Assembly (NCBI GenBank): GCA_034110465.1
Contig: JAWUZD010000016.1
Coordinates: forward strand, 1 to 52,831
Direction of reading: 5' to 3'
DNA length: 52,831 bases
Origin: Aurantibacter sp034110465
Lineage (GTDB): Bacteria; Bacteroidota; Bacteroidia; Flavobacteriales; Flavobacteriaceae
Of the stretch, positions 33,551-41,866 are shown piece after piece; the first letter of the stretch is position 1, and each line of letters starts with the position of its first letter. Made by a program: the position numbers and the translations under genes. The notes under the pieces were generated by a model. It ran no database searches, was not told where the DNA came from, and saw only the letters and a list, made by a program, of their open reading frames with translations.

Positions 33551-35212
33551 ATGACAGAATTTCTACGAAAAATAGTCCCAAACGCAAAAGATGATGTATT
33601 AGCAGGGATTACCGTTTCTCTTGCAATGATTCCAGAAGTGGTAGCATTTGCATTTGTGGCACAAATTGATCCGCTAATGGCATTGTCTGGTGCTTTTATT
33701 ATTGGATTAATTACAGCTATTTTTGGCGGAAGACCAGGATTAATTTCTGGTGCTGCTGGAGCAGTTGCAGTTATTTTTGTAACAATGATTGCTGACGGAC
33801 ATACCAAAGGAATGTTATTAGACGTGCCAATAGAAAATATGGGTTTCTTTTATCTTATGGCTTGTGTGGTCTTAATGGGATTAATACAAATTCTTGCAGG
33901 TGTTTTTAAATTAGGACGTTTTGTGCGTTTAATTCCGCATCCAGTAATGATGGGGTTTGTAAACGGTTTATCTATAGTTATTTTTATGGCTCAAGTAAAA
34001 ATGTTTTCGCATAAAGAACTACAACTATCTACTGCTGGCGTAAAAGAATACGTTAGTACATATATGGAAGGTTTGGAATTATATATAATGATTGGTTTGG
34101 TGTTATTAACTATGGCAATTATTTGGGGTTTACCTAAAATAACGAAAAAACTACCTGCAGCATTAACTGCTATTTTAGTAACCAGTCTTATTGTTATTGG
34201 TTTTAATATGGATGTTTCTACCGTTGGTTCTTATATAATTGAAGGTGGAGGAACTGGTTTAAAAGGTGAGTTTCCAACGCCAAATTTAGAACTTTGGGAG
34301 AAATTACCTTTTAATTTAGACACGTTAAAGTTTATTGCATTACCTGCATTTTTAGCAGCTTCGGTTGGATTAATAGAATCGTTAATGACTATGAATTTAG
34401 TCGATGAAATAACAGAAACTAGAGGAAACGGTAACAGAGAATGTGTAGCGCAAGGTGCTGGAAATATTGTTTCTGGTTTATTTGGTGGAACTGGTGGATG
34501 CGGAATGATTGGTCAAACCGTAATTAATGTTAATGCTGGTGGACGCGGACGATTATCTGGAATTATGATGGCAGTTACGTTATTGTCTTTTATCCTTTTT
34601 GCAGATCAATTAATAGAAATGGTGCCAATTGCAGCTTTAGTTGGTGTTATGTTTATGATGGTTATTGAAACATTTGCTTGGTCTAGTTTTAGAATTTTAA
34701 AGAAAATCCCAATGTCGGATGCTGTGGTTTTAATTACAGTTTCTTTAGTTACCGTTTTTGTAGATTTAGCAGTAGCCGTATTTATTGGGGTTATTATTTC
34801 GGCTTTAGTTTTTGCTTGGGAAAACGCTAAGAAAATTAGAGCAAGAAAACGTTTTAAAGCAGATGGAACTAAAGTTTACGAAATTTGGGGACCATTATTC
34901 TTTGGAAGTATTCAAGCGTTTAACGATAAGTTTGATGTTAAAACAGATCCTGAAAGTGTTGAAATTGATTTTGTAGAGTCTAGAATAAGTGATCACTCTG
35001 CTTTAGAAGCCATTTCTATTTTAGTAGAGAAGTACGAAGCTGAAGGTAAAAAAATCGTCCTTAAACATTTAAGCGAAGATTGCAAAGCTTTATTGTGTAA
35101 AGCGAACCCAAAATTTAGACAAGTTATAGAAGATGATATAGACGATCCGCGTTACCACTTAGCTGCTAATCCAGAAGATTTTCCAAAACCACTTGGTGAG
35201 TATAAGTTTTAA
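33551..35212 (+). CDS. SulP family inorganic anion transporter with STAS domain
   Basis: A 553-residue transporter. The start ATG at 33551 (MTEFLRKIVPNAKDDVLAG) is supported by the promoter that covers the longer frame. Residues about 15-420 form 12-14 helices; IPEVVAFAFVAQIDPLMALSGAF and GGRPGLISGAAGAVAVIF are SulP-typical. The last 110 residues after WGPLFFGSIQAFNDKFD are a STAS regulatory domain. SulP members carry sulfate, bicarbonate or other anions. The dab operon 2.3 kb away makes bicarbonate a fair guess, but the sequence does not decide it. Confidence 0.92.
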   Translation: MTEFLRKIVPNAKDDVLAGITVSLAMIPEVVAFAFVAQIDPLMALSGAFIIGLITAIFGGRPGLISGAAGAVAVIFVTMIADGHTKGMLLDVPIENMGFFYLMACVVLMGLIQILAGVFKLGRFVRLIPHPVMMGFVNGLSIVIFMAQVKMFSHKELQLSTAGVKEYVSTYMEGLELYIMIGLVLLTMAIIWGLPKITKKLPAALTAILVTSLIVIGFNMDVSTVGSYIIEGGGTGLKGEFPTPNLELWEKLPFNLDTLKFIALPAFLAASVGLIESLMTMNLVDEITETRGNGNRECVAQGAGNIVSGLFGGTGGCGMIGQTVINVNAGGRGRLSGIMMAVTLLSFILFADQLIEMVPIAALVGVMFMMVIETFAWSSFRILKKIPMSDAVVLITVSLVTVFVDLAVAVFIGVIISALVFAWENAKKIRARKRFKADGTKVYEIWGPLFFGSIQAFNDKFDVKTDPESVEIDFVESRISDHSALEAISILVEKYEAEGKKIVLKHLSEDCKALLCKANPKFRQVIEDDIDDPRYHLAANPEDFPKPLGEYKF

Positions 35213-35246
35213 AAAAGGTTTATAAGTTTAGCTTGTATTCTATAAT

Positions 35247-35283
35247 AAAAGCCTCAAAATTGAATTTCAATTTTGAGGCTTTT
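35247..35283. terminator. Bidirectional terminator between SulP and the GNAT pseudogene
   Basis: AAAAGCCTCAAAATTG and its perfect complement (16 bp) around a 5-nt loop, between convergent genes. Confidence 0.92.
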
Positions 35284-35287
35284 TAAA

Positions 35288-35818
35288 TTATTTAGAGTTA
35301 TTTATTAATTCGTAAAAAAGATTATGCGAATTGTTAATGTCTTTTACTAAGCTAAACTTGTTTTTGCTTAAAAGTAGTTTGGAATTCTCGTTTTGAAAAT
35401 GAGTATAAGCTTCAATCTTGTTTAGGTTTAAGTTATTAAAACCAAAATCAATTACTTTGTTTAAAGCCTCATTCATAATACCTTTTTTTTGAAACTCAGG
35501 AATTAAATCGTAACCAACTTCTGCAATAATGTTATTATTAGAAAAATTCCAAAGACAAATTGTGCCAATAATTTTGGGATTGTTTTTTAATGTAATTCCC
35601 CAAGAGACAGAACTGTTGTTTTCAATTTGATGCGTTAGTTTTTTTATATGATTTATGGCATCTATATTGTTTTTTGTCTGACTATTTTCTGGGCGTAAAA
35701 TGTATTTGTTTATAATTTTATCTGACCGTAAATATAAAATGATAGGACTATCCAATTCTTCAATTTGTCTTAAAACAAGTCGTTCTGTTTATAACGTTGG
35801 AAAAGGTGTGAAGTTCAT
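35288..35818 (-). pseudogene. GNAT N-acetyltransferase gene interrupted by an in-frame stop at codon 10
   Basis: From the ATG at 35816-35818 the minus strand encodes MNFTPFPTL, then TAA at 35789-35791, then TERLVLRQIEELD and a complete RimJ/RimL-type acetyltransferase body (VGYDLIPEFQKKGIMNEALNKVI is the acetyl-CoA site). Homologues have TLETERLVLRQ at this place, so a single G-to-T change (GAA to TAA on the coding strand) explains the stop. The rest is intact for 165 codons, so the damage is recent. Restart at TTG (35755) would remove the first strand. It follows coaD by 19 bases. Confidence 0.8.
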
Positions 35819-35837
35819 ATTAAATTGTTATTAAGCT

Positions 35838-36293
35838 TTATTTCACCCTAACACTATCAGGAACCAATTTAGTATAATCGCCATTATTTCTAATAACATC
35901 TCTAACAATAGAAGACGAAATGTAAGATGTGTTTGCTGCAGTTAATAAAAATACAGTTTCTATGGGTGCTAAATCTCTATTGGTATGCGCAATTGCTTTT
36001 TCGAATTCAAAATCTGCTGGATTTCGTAAACCTCTTAATATAAAGTCAACGTTATTTTTTTGGCAAAAATCTACCGTTAAACCTTTATAATCTACAACCG
36101 TTACTTTAGGTTCGTGTTTAAAAGATGCTTTTATAAAGTTTTTGCGTTCTTCTAGAGAGAACATATATTTTTTATCAGCATTAATACCAATAGCCACAAT
36201 AATTTCATCAAAAAGTGTTACGCCACGTTCTATAATATCAAAATGTCCTTTGGTAATTGGATCAAAAGATCCTGGGAAAATTGCTCTTTTCAT
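35838..36293 (-). CDS. coaD: Pantetheine-phosphate adenylyltransferase
   Basis: A 151-residue enzyme of coenzyme A synthesis that joins AMP to 4'-phosphopantetheine. FPGSFDPITKGHFDIIERG at residues 6-24 contains the TxGH nucleotidyltransferase motif (Thr14, His17). RGLRNPADFEFE near residues 88-99 and TSYISSSIVRDVI near 123-135 complete the family pattern. It is the third gene of ddl - zinc ribbon protein - coaD, with a 10-base gap upstream. Confidence 0.96.
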   Translation of the reverse strand: MKRAIFPGSFDPITKGHFDIIERGVTLFDEIIVAIGINADKKYMFSLEERKNFIKASFKHEPKVTVVDYKGLTVDFCQKNNVDFILRGLRNPADFEFEKAIAHTNRDLAPIETVFLLTAANTSYISSSIVRDVIRNNGDYTKLVPDSVRVK

Positions 36294-36303
36294 AACCTTA
36301 ATT

Positions 36304-36912
36304 TTAATCTCGTTGTATACCTGTTATTTTTTTTAAGTCAATTAATTCTAAAACTTTAGATTTATGATATGATTCTAATCGACTGAAATCATAGTTTTCT
36401 AAATGATCAATAGTATGTGTTCTGTAAGTTTTTGTAACAGTTAAGTTATTCAAACTAAAATAGATGCTATCTGTCGTTACTTTTTCTATTTTCATAGTCG
36501 AGTAGTTGCTGTTTGGTCTTTTTATAGTATAAATATCTCCGATTTTTGGATCGCTTTTTAAGCCATCTTGTTTGGCGTTATGTCTATTGCTTTGGTAAAA
36601 AGCTAAGCCAAGTAGCATAGTGAAAATAATAAGTCCTGTATAATTCCAAATAGGTGATTTTACATCTTGAGTTTTTAGTGCTAATTTCTGTTTTATAACT
36701 TCTGGAAGTTCTTTAAATTTATATGTTTTAAAGCAATATGTACATTCAATAATTTTTTCTTTTCCCATTGGAAATGCAGGAATCCACCAAATATGAGCAT
36801 ACTTCCCCATAATAGTAAAATCCATACGTGTTTGCTCTTGGCAATCTGGACAACTAACGTGATTAATGTGTCCTGTTTTTAAAGTTGTACTTTTTCTTCC
36901 AAAAAAGATCAT
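36304..36912 (-). CDS. Zinc-ribbon membrane protein of unknown function
   Basis: A 202-residue protein. Cys21-Pro-Asp-Cys24 and a later Cys-Thr-Tyr-Cys (IIECTYCFKTYKF) form a zinc ribbon in the first 65 residues, with a short hydrophobic run in between (HIWWIPAFPMGK). One membrane helix follows near residues 93-110, and the C-terminal 90 residues are a soluble beta-rich part. I do not recognise a named function. It sits 4 bases after ddl and 10 bases before coaD, so it is expressed with both; a link to envelope or cofactor assembly is only positional. Confidence 0.75.
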   Translation of the reverse strand: MIFFGRKSTTLKTGHINHVSCPDCQEQTRMDFTIMGKYAHIWWIPAFPMGKEKIIECTYCFKTYKFKELPEVIKQKLALKTQDVKSPIWNYTGLIIFTMLLGLAFYQSNRHNAKQDGLKSDPKIGDIYTIKRPNSNYSTMKIEKVTTDSIYFSLNNLTVTKTYRTHTIDHLENYDFSRLESYHKSKVLELIDLKKITGIQRD

Positions 36913-36916
36913 ATAA

Positions 36917-37891
36917 TTATTTTAAGGCTTCTTCAATAGCATTACTAAATAATTCGGACATACTAATTCCAGCAACAGCAGCTTGTTGAGGTAAAATACT
37001 TGCTTCGGTTAAACCAGGAACTGTATTCATTTCTAATAAATGTGGTTTTCCATCTTTAAAAATAAATTCGCTTCTACTAAAACCTTTCATTTTTAATATT
37101 TCGTATACTTTTTTAGCCTCAATATTTACTAAGTTTTCTTGTTCTTTTGTTAATCGTGCAGGTGTTATTTCTTGGGATTTTCCTAAATATTTAGCTTCAT
37201 AATCAAAGAAATCGTTCTCGCTAATAATTTCGGTAATTGGCAAGACTTTAGTTTCACCTTTATAGGTAATTACACCAACAGAAACTTCAATACCATCTAA
37301 GTATGATTCAATTATAATTTCGTCATCTTCTTTAAAAGCAACCTCTATAGCTTTGTCTAATTCCTCAATTTTATGCACTTTAGAAATCCCAAAACTACTT
37401 CCAGCTTTATTGGCTTTTACAAAACAAGGTAGACCAACTTTGTCTATAATGGCTTGCTTATTAATAGTATCGCCTTGATTAATGTAGAAACTTTGAGCAG
37501 TTAAAATGCCGTAAGGTTTTAGAATACTTAAACAGTCGCGTTTGTTAAACGTAACACTTGCTTGGTACATTCCGCAACTTGTATGTGGAATGTTAAGTAA
37601 TTCAAAATACGCTTGCATATAACCATCTTCTCCAGGCGAACCGTGAATGGCATTAAAAATACAATCAAAAGTGATTTTATTGTTGTTTTCTATAATAGAG
37701 AAATCGTGTTTGTTAACAGGGAATTCTTTGTCTTTAGAATTAACATAAACCCATTTATCCTTAAAAATATGAATACGATAAGCTTCATATTTAGATTGGT
37801 CTAGCGCGTTATAAACTACGTTTCCGCTTTTTAGAGAAATTTCAAATTCGCTTGAAAATCCTCCCATAATTATTGCAATATTTTTTTTCAT
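36917..37891 (-). CDS. ddl: D-alanine--D-alanine ligase
   Basis: A 324-residue ATP-grasp ligase that makes D-Ala-D-Ala for peptidoglycan. MGGFSSEFEISLKSG at the start, AIHGSPGEDGYMQAYFELL near residues 80-98, KANKAGSSFGISKV near 160, and LEMNTVPGLTEASILPQQA near 290 are the conserved blocks. First gene of the ddl - zinc ribbon - coaD operon. Confidence 0.97.
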   Translation of the reverse strand: MKKNIAIIMGGFSSEFEISLKSGNVVYNALDQSKYEAYRIHIFKDKWVYVNSKDKEFPVNKHDFSIIENNNKITFDCIFNAIHGSPGEDGYMQAYFELLNIPHTSCGMYQASVTFNKRDCLSILKPYGILTAQSFYINQGDTINKQAIIDKVGLPCFVKANKAGSSFGISKVHKIEELDKAIEVAFKEDDEIIIESYLDGIEVSVGVITYKGETKVLPITEIISENDFFDYEAKYLGKSQEITPARLTKEQENLVNIEAKKVYEILKMKGFSRSEFIFKDGKPHLLEMNTVPGLTEASILPQQAAVAGISMSELFSNAIEEALK

Positions 37892-37958
37892 TTATATTGG
37901 AAGTGTTTTTTTTGAATATGTAAAGTATAAATCTACTGCTATTTTATGAAACTGAAAA

Positions 37959-37975
37959 CAATAAACCTTTTAGTT
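37959..37975 (+). repeat. 17-bp direct repeat, left copy, flanking the FGE gene
   Basis: CAATAAACCTTTTAGTT is identical to 39173-39189. The two copies bracket the single FGE gene with about 1.2 kb between them. See findings. Confidence 0.85.
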
Positions 37976-38028
37976 TTTGATAAGTTGGTTGTCGTTTTAT
38001 ATTGAAAGTAAATTGCACTTCAATTTTA

Positions 38029-39063
38029 TTAAAAGAGAACACATCTAAATCCTGTATGCTCTAATCCTGTATCTGGAGAAGAGCTCATTCTTGCAGCAGA
38101 TCTGTAACCTGTACAATAGCTTTCGTTACATAAGTAAGAACCGCCGCGCATTACTTTTTGTTGTTTAGAATTGTAATATTTTTGGAAGGAGCCATCTTCT
38201 AAATTATCAGTTTTACTGTATGCATTGGGATAATAAGTATCTAGGCACCATTCCCATACGTTTCCAGAAATGTCGTATAAGCCTACTGAGTTTGGTTTAA
38301 AAGAACCAACTTGAGCTGATTTTTCATAGTTGTCTATTATTGTGTTTTTTGTAGGGAATTCGCCTTGGAAAAAATTTGAATATAAAATAGCTTCATTATA
38401 ATCATTTCCCCAAGGATACATGTTGGACTTTAATTTTCCTCTAGAAGCATACTCATACTGAGCTTCTGTTGGTAGTTTTTTGTTTGCCCAATGTGCATAC
38501 GCCATTGCATCGTACCAAGAGACTTGAACTACAGGATAGTTATCTTTTTCTTTTATAGAACTATTAGGTCCGTATGGATGTTTCCAATTAGCTCCTTCAA
38601 TAAAATCCCACCAATTATTAGGATTATTTCCATTGAAAACTAATGCTCCAGGAGGAAAAGTTTCTCCTTCAATTTCTATGCTGCGTTCTGCAGTAGTAAT
38701 ATAATTAGTTTGCTCAATAAATGTTTTAAATTGAGCGTTAGTCACTTCATATTTATCTATCAAAAAAGCGTTTACAACTTTGTTGTGTTGAGGGAATTCA
38801 TTTTCTCTTGCTTGTTTGCTAGTTCCGCCCATTAAAAAAGAACCTTTATCTAAAGAAATCATATTACTAGTATCAATTTTTTTTGATCTAATGAGTTTAG
38901 AGATTTCTAATAAATATTTTTCATGATAACTTAAAATAACTGAGTTGTCTTTTTGAGGTAGAATACTTTGTTTAGGCTCTTTTTTGCAACTTATTGAAGA
39001 AAGTAAAGAAACAATAAATAGAAGTTTATATATTTTTTTCAAGTTTGTTCTGTTTTTCGACAA
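38029..39063 (-). CDS. Formylglycine-generating enzyme (SUMF1/FGE-sulfatase domain) lipoprotein
   Basis: A 344-residue protein with a lipoprotein signal (lipobox ending SISC, Cys27). The FGE-sulfatase domain runs from ISLDKGSFLMGGTSKQARENEFP near residue 65 to the end GFRCVLF. Both catalytic cysteines of true FGEs are kept: Cys312 and Cys317 in GGSYLCNESYC, five residues apart as in human SUMF1, followed by RSAARM-SSSPDTGLEHTGFRC. Most Bacteroidota SUMF1-like lipoproteins (GldJ, GldK) are structural, so the cysteine pair argues for real enzyme activity on sulfatases, such as the one at 44131. Confidence 0.88.
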   Translation of the reverse strand: MSKNRTNLKKIYKLLFIVSLLSSISCKKEPKQSILPQKDNSVILSYHEKYLLEISKLIRSKKIDTSNMISLDKGSFLMGGTSKQARENEFPQHNKVVNAFLIDKYEVTNAQFKTFIEQTNYITTAERSIEIEGETFPPGALVFNGNNPNNWWDFIEGANWKHPYGPNSSIKEKDNYPVVQVSWYDAMAYAHWANKKLPTEAQYEYASRGKLKSNMYPWGNDYNEAILYSNFFQGEFPTKNTIIDNYEKSAQVGSFKPNSVGLYDISGNVWEWCLDTYYPNAYSKTDNLEDGSFQKYYNSKQQKVMRGGSYLCNESYCTGYRSAARMSSSPDTGLEHTGFRCVLF

Positions 39064-39166
39064 GTTAAATAATTAAGGTTAAATAAGTCTTATTTTATAA
39101 TGTTTTTAGGTAAATAAGGGTAAATAATATTTTAATGTTTGTTGATTTGTTCAGTTTAAAAATAAA

Positions 39167-39200
39167 TTGAGGCAATAAACCTTTTAGTTCTTTATATTTG
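39167..39200 (+). promoter_or_regulatory. Candidate promoter of the PASTA gene (TTG-N23-TATATTTG)
   Basis: TTG at 39167-39169 and TATATTTG at 39193-39200; the spacing of 23 is at the long end of the accepted range. Start would be about 12 bases before the ATG at 39219. The right 17-bp repeat lies between the two boxes. Confidence 0.45.
39173..39189 (+). repeat. 17-bp direct repeat, right copy, flanking the FGE gene
   Basis: Identical to 37959-37975. This copy lies in the promoter region of the PASTA gene and is probably the ancestral one. Confidence 0.85.
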
Positions 39201-39218
39201 TTAAACAATTTGTGAAAT

Positions 39219-39815
39219 ATGAGTTTGGTAAAGTTTTTAATGAGTAAAACATTTTTTAAACAATTAGCTTTAGCTATTGTTGCAACTGTTGTAATTGTGT
39301 TTTTGGCCTTAATGTGGTTGGATAGTACAACCAATAATGGAGAATTTAAAACTGTTCCAAGTCTTACAGGTAAATCATTAAAGGTTGCAGAGATTGAATT
39401 AAATAAAGAAACTTTGGTGTTAGTTGTCCAAGATTCTGCTAATTATAATCCAAAATATCCTCGTTTCTCTGTAATAGAGCAAGATCCAATTTCAGGTAAT
39501 AAAGTAAAAGAGAATAGAAAAATATATGTCACATTAAACCCATCGGGTTACCGTAAAGTTTTAGTGCCAGATTTAAAACAACGTACTTTAAGACAGGCAA
39601 AACCAGCGTTAGAAGCTTTAGGTTTTAAAGTTGGGAAGTTAACGTATGTAAACAATATTGCTAAAGATGTAGTTTTAGGTTTAGAATTTAAGGGTAAATC
39701 TATTGCGCCAAACAAAAGACTGCCTAAAACAACGGTAATAGATTTAGTTTTAGGAAATGGAAAACGTCCAGGAAGTTCATCTACTCAAGATGACACAACA
39801 GAAACACCTCAATAA
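39219..39815 (+). CDS. PASTA domain-containing membrane protein
   Basis: A 198-residue protein with a short cytoplasmic N-terminus, one membrane helix at about residues 15-34 and two PASTA domains outside: FKTVPSLTGKSLKVAEIEL at about 43 onward and KVLVPDLKQRTLRQAKPALEALGFKVG at about 113 onward. PASTA domains bind uncrosslinked peptidoglycan, fitting the nearby ddl gene. There is no kinase or transpeptidase domain. An in-frame ATG at codon 8 is an alternative start. The RluA-type gene begins 4 bases after the stop. Confidence 0.9.
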   Translation: MSLVKFLMSKTFFKQLALAIVATVVIVFLALMWLDSTTNNGEFKTVPSLTGKSLKVAEIELNKETLVLVVQDSANYNPKYPRFSVIEQDPISGNKVKENRKIYVTLNPSGYRKVLVPDLKQRTLRQAKPALEALGFKVGKLTYVNNIAKDVVLGLEFKGKSIAPNKRLPKTTVIDLVLGNGKRPGSSSTQDDTTETPQ

Positions 39816-39819
39816 TATA

Positions 39820-40860
39820 ATGGACGATAACACGCCAAAATTAGTAGAACAATCAGAAGACGGACTATACGAACATTTTAGTTTTACAGCCGATAAAGGA
39901 CAATCGCCATTACGTATTGATAAATATTTAATGAATTTTGTTGAAAATGCTACAAGAACAAAAATTCAAGCTGCTGCAAAAAGTGGAAATATTCACGTTA
40001 ATGGAGAACCTGTAAAATCTAATTACAAGGTTAAAGGTGAAGACCAAATAAAAGTGCTTTTTGAGCATCCGCCATTTGAGAATTTATTAGTTGGAGAAGA
40101 TATGCCAATTGATATTGTTTATGAAGACGATGATTTGTTGGTTATTAATAAACAAGCCGGAATTGTTGTTCATCCAGGACACGGAAATTATTCAGGAACT
40201 TTAATAAATGGTTTGATTTATCATTTTGATAATTTGCCAAATAATTCTAGCGATAGACCAGGATTAGTTCATAGAATAGATAAAGATACTAGCGGACTTT
40301 TAGTGGTTGCAAAAACTGAACAAGCAATGGCGCATTTATCTGCTCAATTTAAAGCAAAAACTAGCGAGCGCGAATATGTTGCAATTGTTTGGGGAAATGT
40401 TGATGAAGAAGAAGGAACTATTGAAGGACATATTGGAAGACATCCAAAAAATAGATTGCAAAACACAGTCTTTTTTGGTGAAGATGAAGACAAAGGAAAA
40501 CCAGCAGTTACACATTATAAAGTATTAGAACGCTTAGGTTATGTAACCTTAGTGTCTTGTAAGTTAGAAACAGGAAGAACACACCAAATTCGTGTTCATA
40601 TGAAACATATTGGACATACACTTTTTAATGACGAACGTTATGGTGGAGAACGTATTTTAAAAGGAACAACCTTTACTAAATACAAGCAGTTTGTAGATAA
40701 TTGTTTTAAAATTTTACCAAGACAAGCATTACACGCCAAAACTTTAGGCTTTGTGCATCCAACTACAGATAAATTTATGAGTTTTAATACAGAAATCCCT
40801 GAAGATATGGCAACTTGTATCGAGAAATGGAAAATGTATTCTAAGCATTTAGACGAGTAG
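39820..40860 (+). CDS. rluD: RluA family pseudouridine synthase (RluD-like)
   Basis: A 346-residue enzyme from the ATG at 39820 (MDDNTPKLVEQ), 4 bases after the PASTA stop; an ATG 21 codons upstream lies inside that gene. The S4 RNA-binding domain is near residues 28-78 (RIDKYLMNFVENATRTKIQAA). The catalytic motif GLVHRIDKDTSGLL near residue 150 contains the active-site Asp. RluD isomerises uridines in helix 69 of 23S rRNA; the S4 domain and neighbourhood favour RluD, though the exact site is inferred. Confidence 0.9.
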   Translation: MDDNTPKLVEQSEDGLYEHFSFTADKGQSPLRIDKYLMNFVENATRTKIQAAAKSGNIHVNGEPVKSNYKVKGEDQIKVLFEHPPFENLLVGEDMPIDIVYEDDDLLVINKQAGIVVHPGHGNYSGTLINGLIYHFDNLPNNSSDRPGLVHRIDKDTSGLLVVAKTEQAMAHLSAQFKAKTSEREYVAIVWGNVDEEEGTIEGHIGRHPKNRLQNTVFFGEDEDKGKPAVTHYKVLERLGYVTLVSCKLETGRTHQIRVHMKHIGHTLFNDERYGGERILKGTTFTKYKQFVDNCFKILPRQALHAKTLGFVHPTTDKFMSFNTEIPEDMATCIEKWKMYSKHLDE

Positions 40861-40992
40861 TTTTTTAGTAAAAGATTATATAATGATTTAACTGTTTATT
40901 AGTTGAATTGTTTATTTGAAAACCCAAAAACCCAAAACGCCTAAATACTGTTTTAATGTTTTGTATGTGAACTACAAATTTGAATTTTTGTT

Positions 40993-41014
40993 ATTCTGCG
41001 CTACAATGCAGAAT
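40993..41014. repeat. Short inverted repeat ATTCTGC / GCAGAAT in the rluD-yaaA gap
   Basis: ATTCTGC and its complement GCAGAAT are separated by 8 bases in the 246-base gap between the RluD-type gene and yaaA. It resembles dispersed palindromes in flavobacterial intergenic regions, but this is one copy only. It is too far from rluD and lacks a T tract, so it is not called a terminator. The rest of the gap shows nothing apart from the yaaA promoter box. Confidence 0.4.
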
Positions 41015-41081
41015 CTATTTTAATTACTTTCCTATAAGTAAAAATTATAATAACCTTAGTAGTTACTCTTTCTAGGTTTTG

Positions 41082-41089
41082 TAAATTTG
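41082..41089 (+). promoter_or_regulatory. Candidate -7 box (TAAATTTG) before yaaA
   Basis: A full match to TAnnTTTG ending 17 bases before the yaaA ATG. The -33 position has no good TTG. Confidence 0.4.
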
Positions 41090-41106
41090 AGAATCAAATT
41101 AAACGT

Positions 41107-41865
41107 ATGAAATTAGTAATATCGCCAGCAAAATCTTTAGATTTTGAAACTGCATTACCAACCGAAAAATTTACCGAAGCTCAGTTTTTAGATAAATCTG
41201 AAAGATTAAATAAATTGTTGCGTAAAAAATCGGCAAAGTCTATTAGTAAACTTATGAAAGTAAGCGATAATATTGGACAGTTAAATTACGAGCGTTTTCA
41301 AAATTGGGAATTACCATTTACAGAGAAGAATGCAAGACAAGCAATTTATGCTTTTAGTGGCGATGTTTATAGAGGATTTGATGCGTATTCTTTAGAGGCT
41401 TCAAAATTAGATACGTTAGAAAGCAAGGTTAGAATCTTATCTGGTTTATATGGTGTTTTAAAACCATTAGACCTAATACAACCTTACAGGTTAGAAATGG
41501 GAACAAAATTACCTGTTGGTAAAAATAAAAACCTGTACGAATTCTGGAAAAAAGATATTACGACTCAATTAAATAATGAGTTAGAAGAAGATGAGGTTTT
41601 TGTAAACTTAGCAAGTAACGAGTATTTTAAAGCTATAGATTTAAAAGCATTAAAAGTACCCGTAATTAATGTAGCTTTTAAAGAATATAAAAACGACACT
41701 TATAAAATTGTAGCCATTTTTGCTAAACTTGCTCGTGGATTAATGGCACGTTACATTGTAGAAAACAACTGTAAAACTATAGAAGATTTAAAAGGTTTTA
41801 GAGTTGATAATTATGGTTTCTCTGAAGAATTATCATGTGATACAGAATTAGTGTTTACGAGATAA
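41107..41865 (+). CDS. yaaA: Peroxide stress protein YaaA (DUF328)
   Basis: A 252-residue YaaA-family protein. MKLVISPAKSLDFE at the start, AIYAFSGDVYRGFDA near residue 79, LSGLYGVLKPLDLIQPYRLEMG near residue 114 and NLASNEYFKAI near residue 170 are the conserved blocks. E. coli YaaA limits intracellular free iron during peroxide stress and binds DNA. The decayed glycosylase gene follows with no spacing, so both DNA-protection functions may once have been one unit. Confidence 0.95.
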   Translation: MKLVISPAKSLDFETALPTEKFTEAQFLDKSERLNKLLRKKSAKSISKLMKVSDNIGQLNYERFQNWELPFTEKNARQAIYAFSGDVYRGFDAYSLEASKLDTLESKVRILSGLYGVLKPLDLIQPYRLEMGTKLPVGKNKNLYEFWKKDITTQLNNELEEDEVFVNLASNEYFKAIDLKALKVPVINVAFKEYKNDTYKIVAIFAKLARGLMARYIVENNCKTIEDLKGFRVDNYGFSEELSCDTELVFTR

Positions 41866-41866
41866 G

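Noticed and set aside
38029..39063. Reading the SUMF1-domain lipoprotein as GldJ or GldK
   Set aside because: It keeps the catalytic cysteine pair at FGE spacing and no other gld gene is adjacent.
39095..39334. 79-codon minus-strand frame across the PASTA start
   Set aside because: Covers the promoter and the start of a well-supported gene and has no recognisable product.
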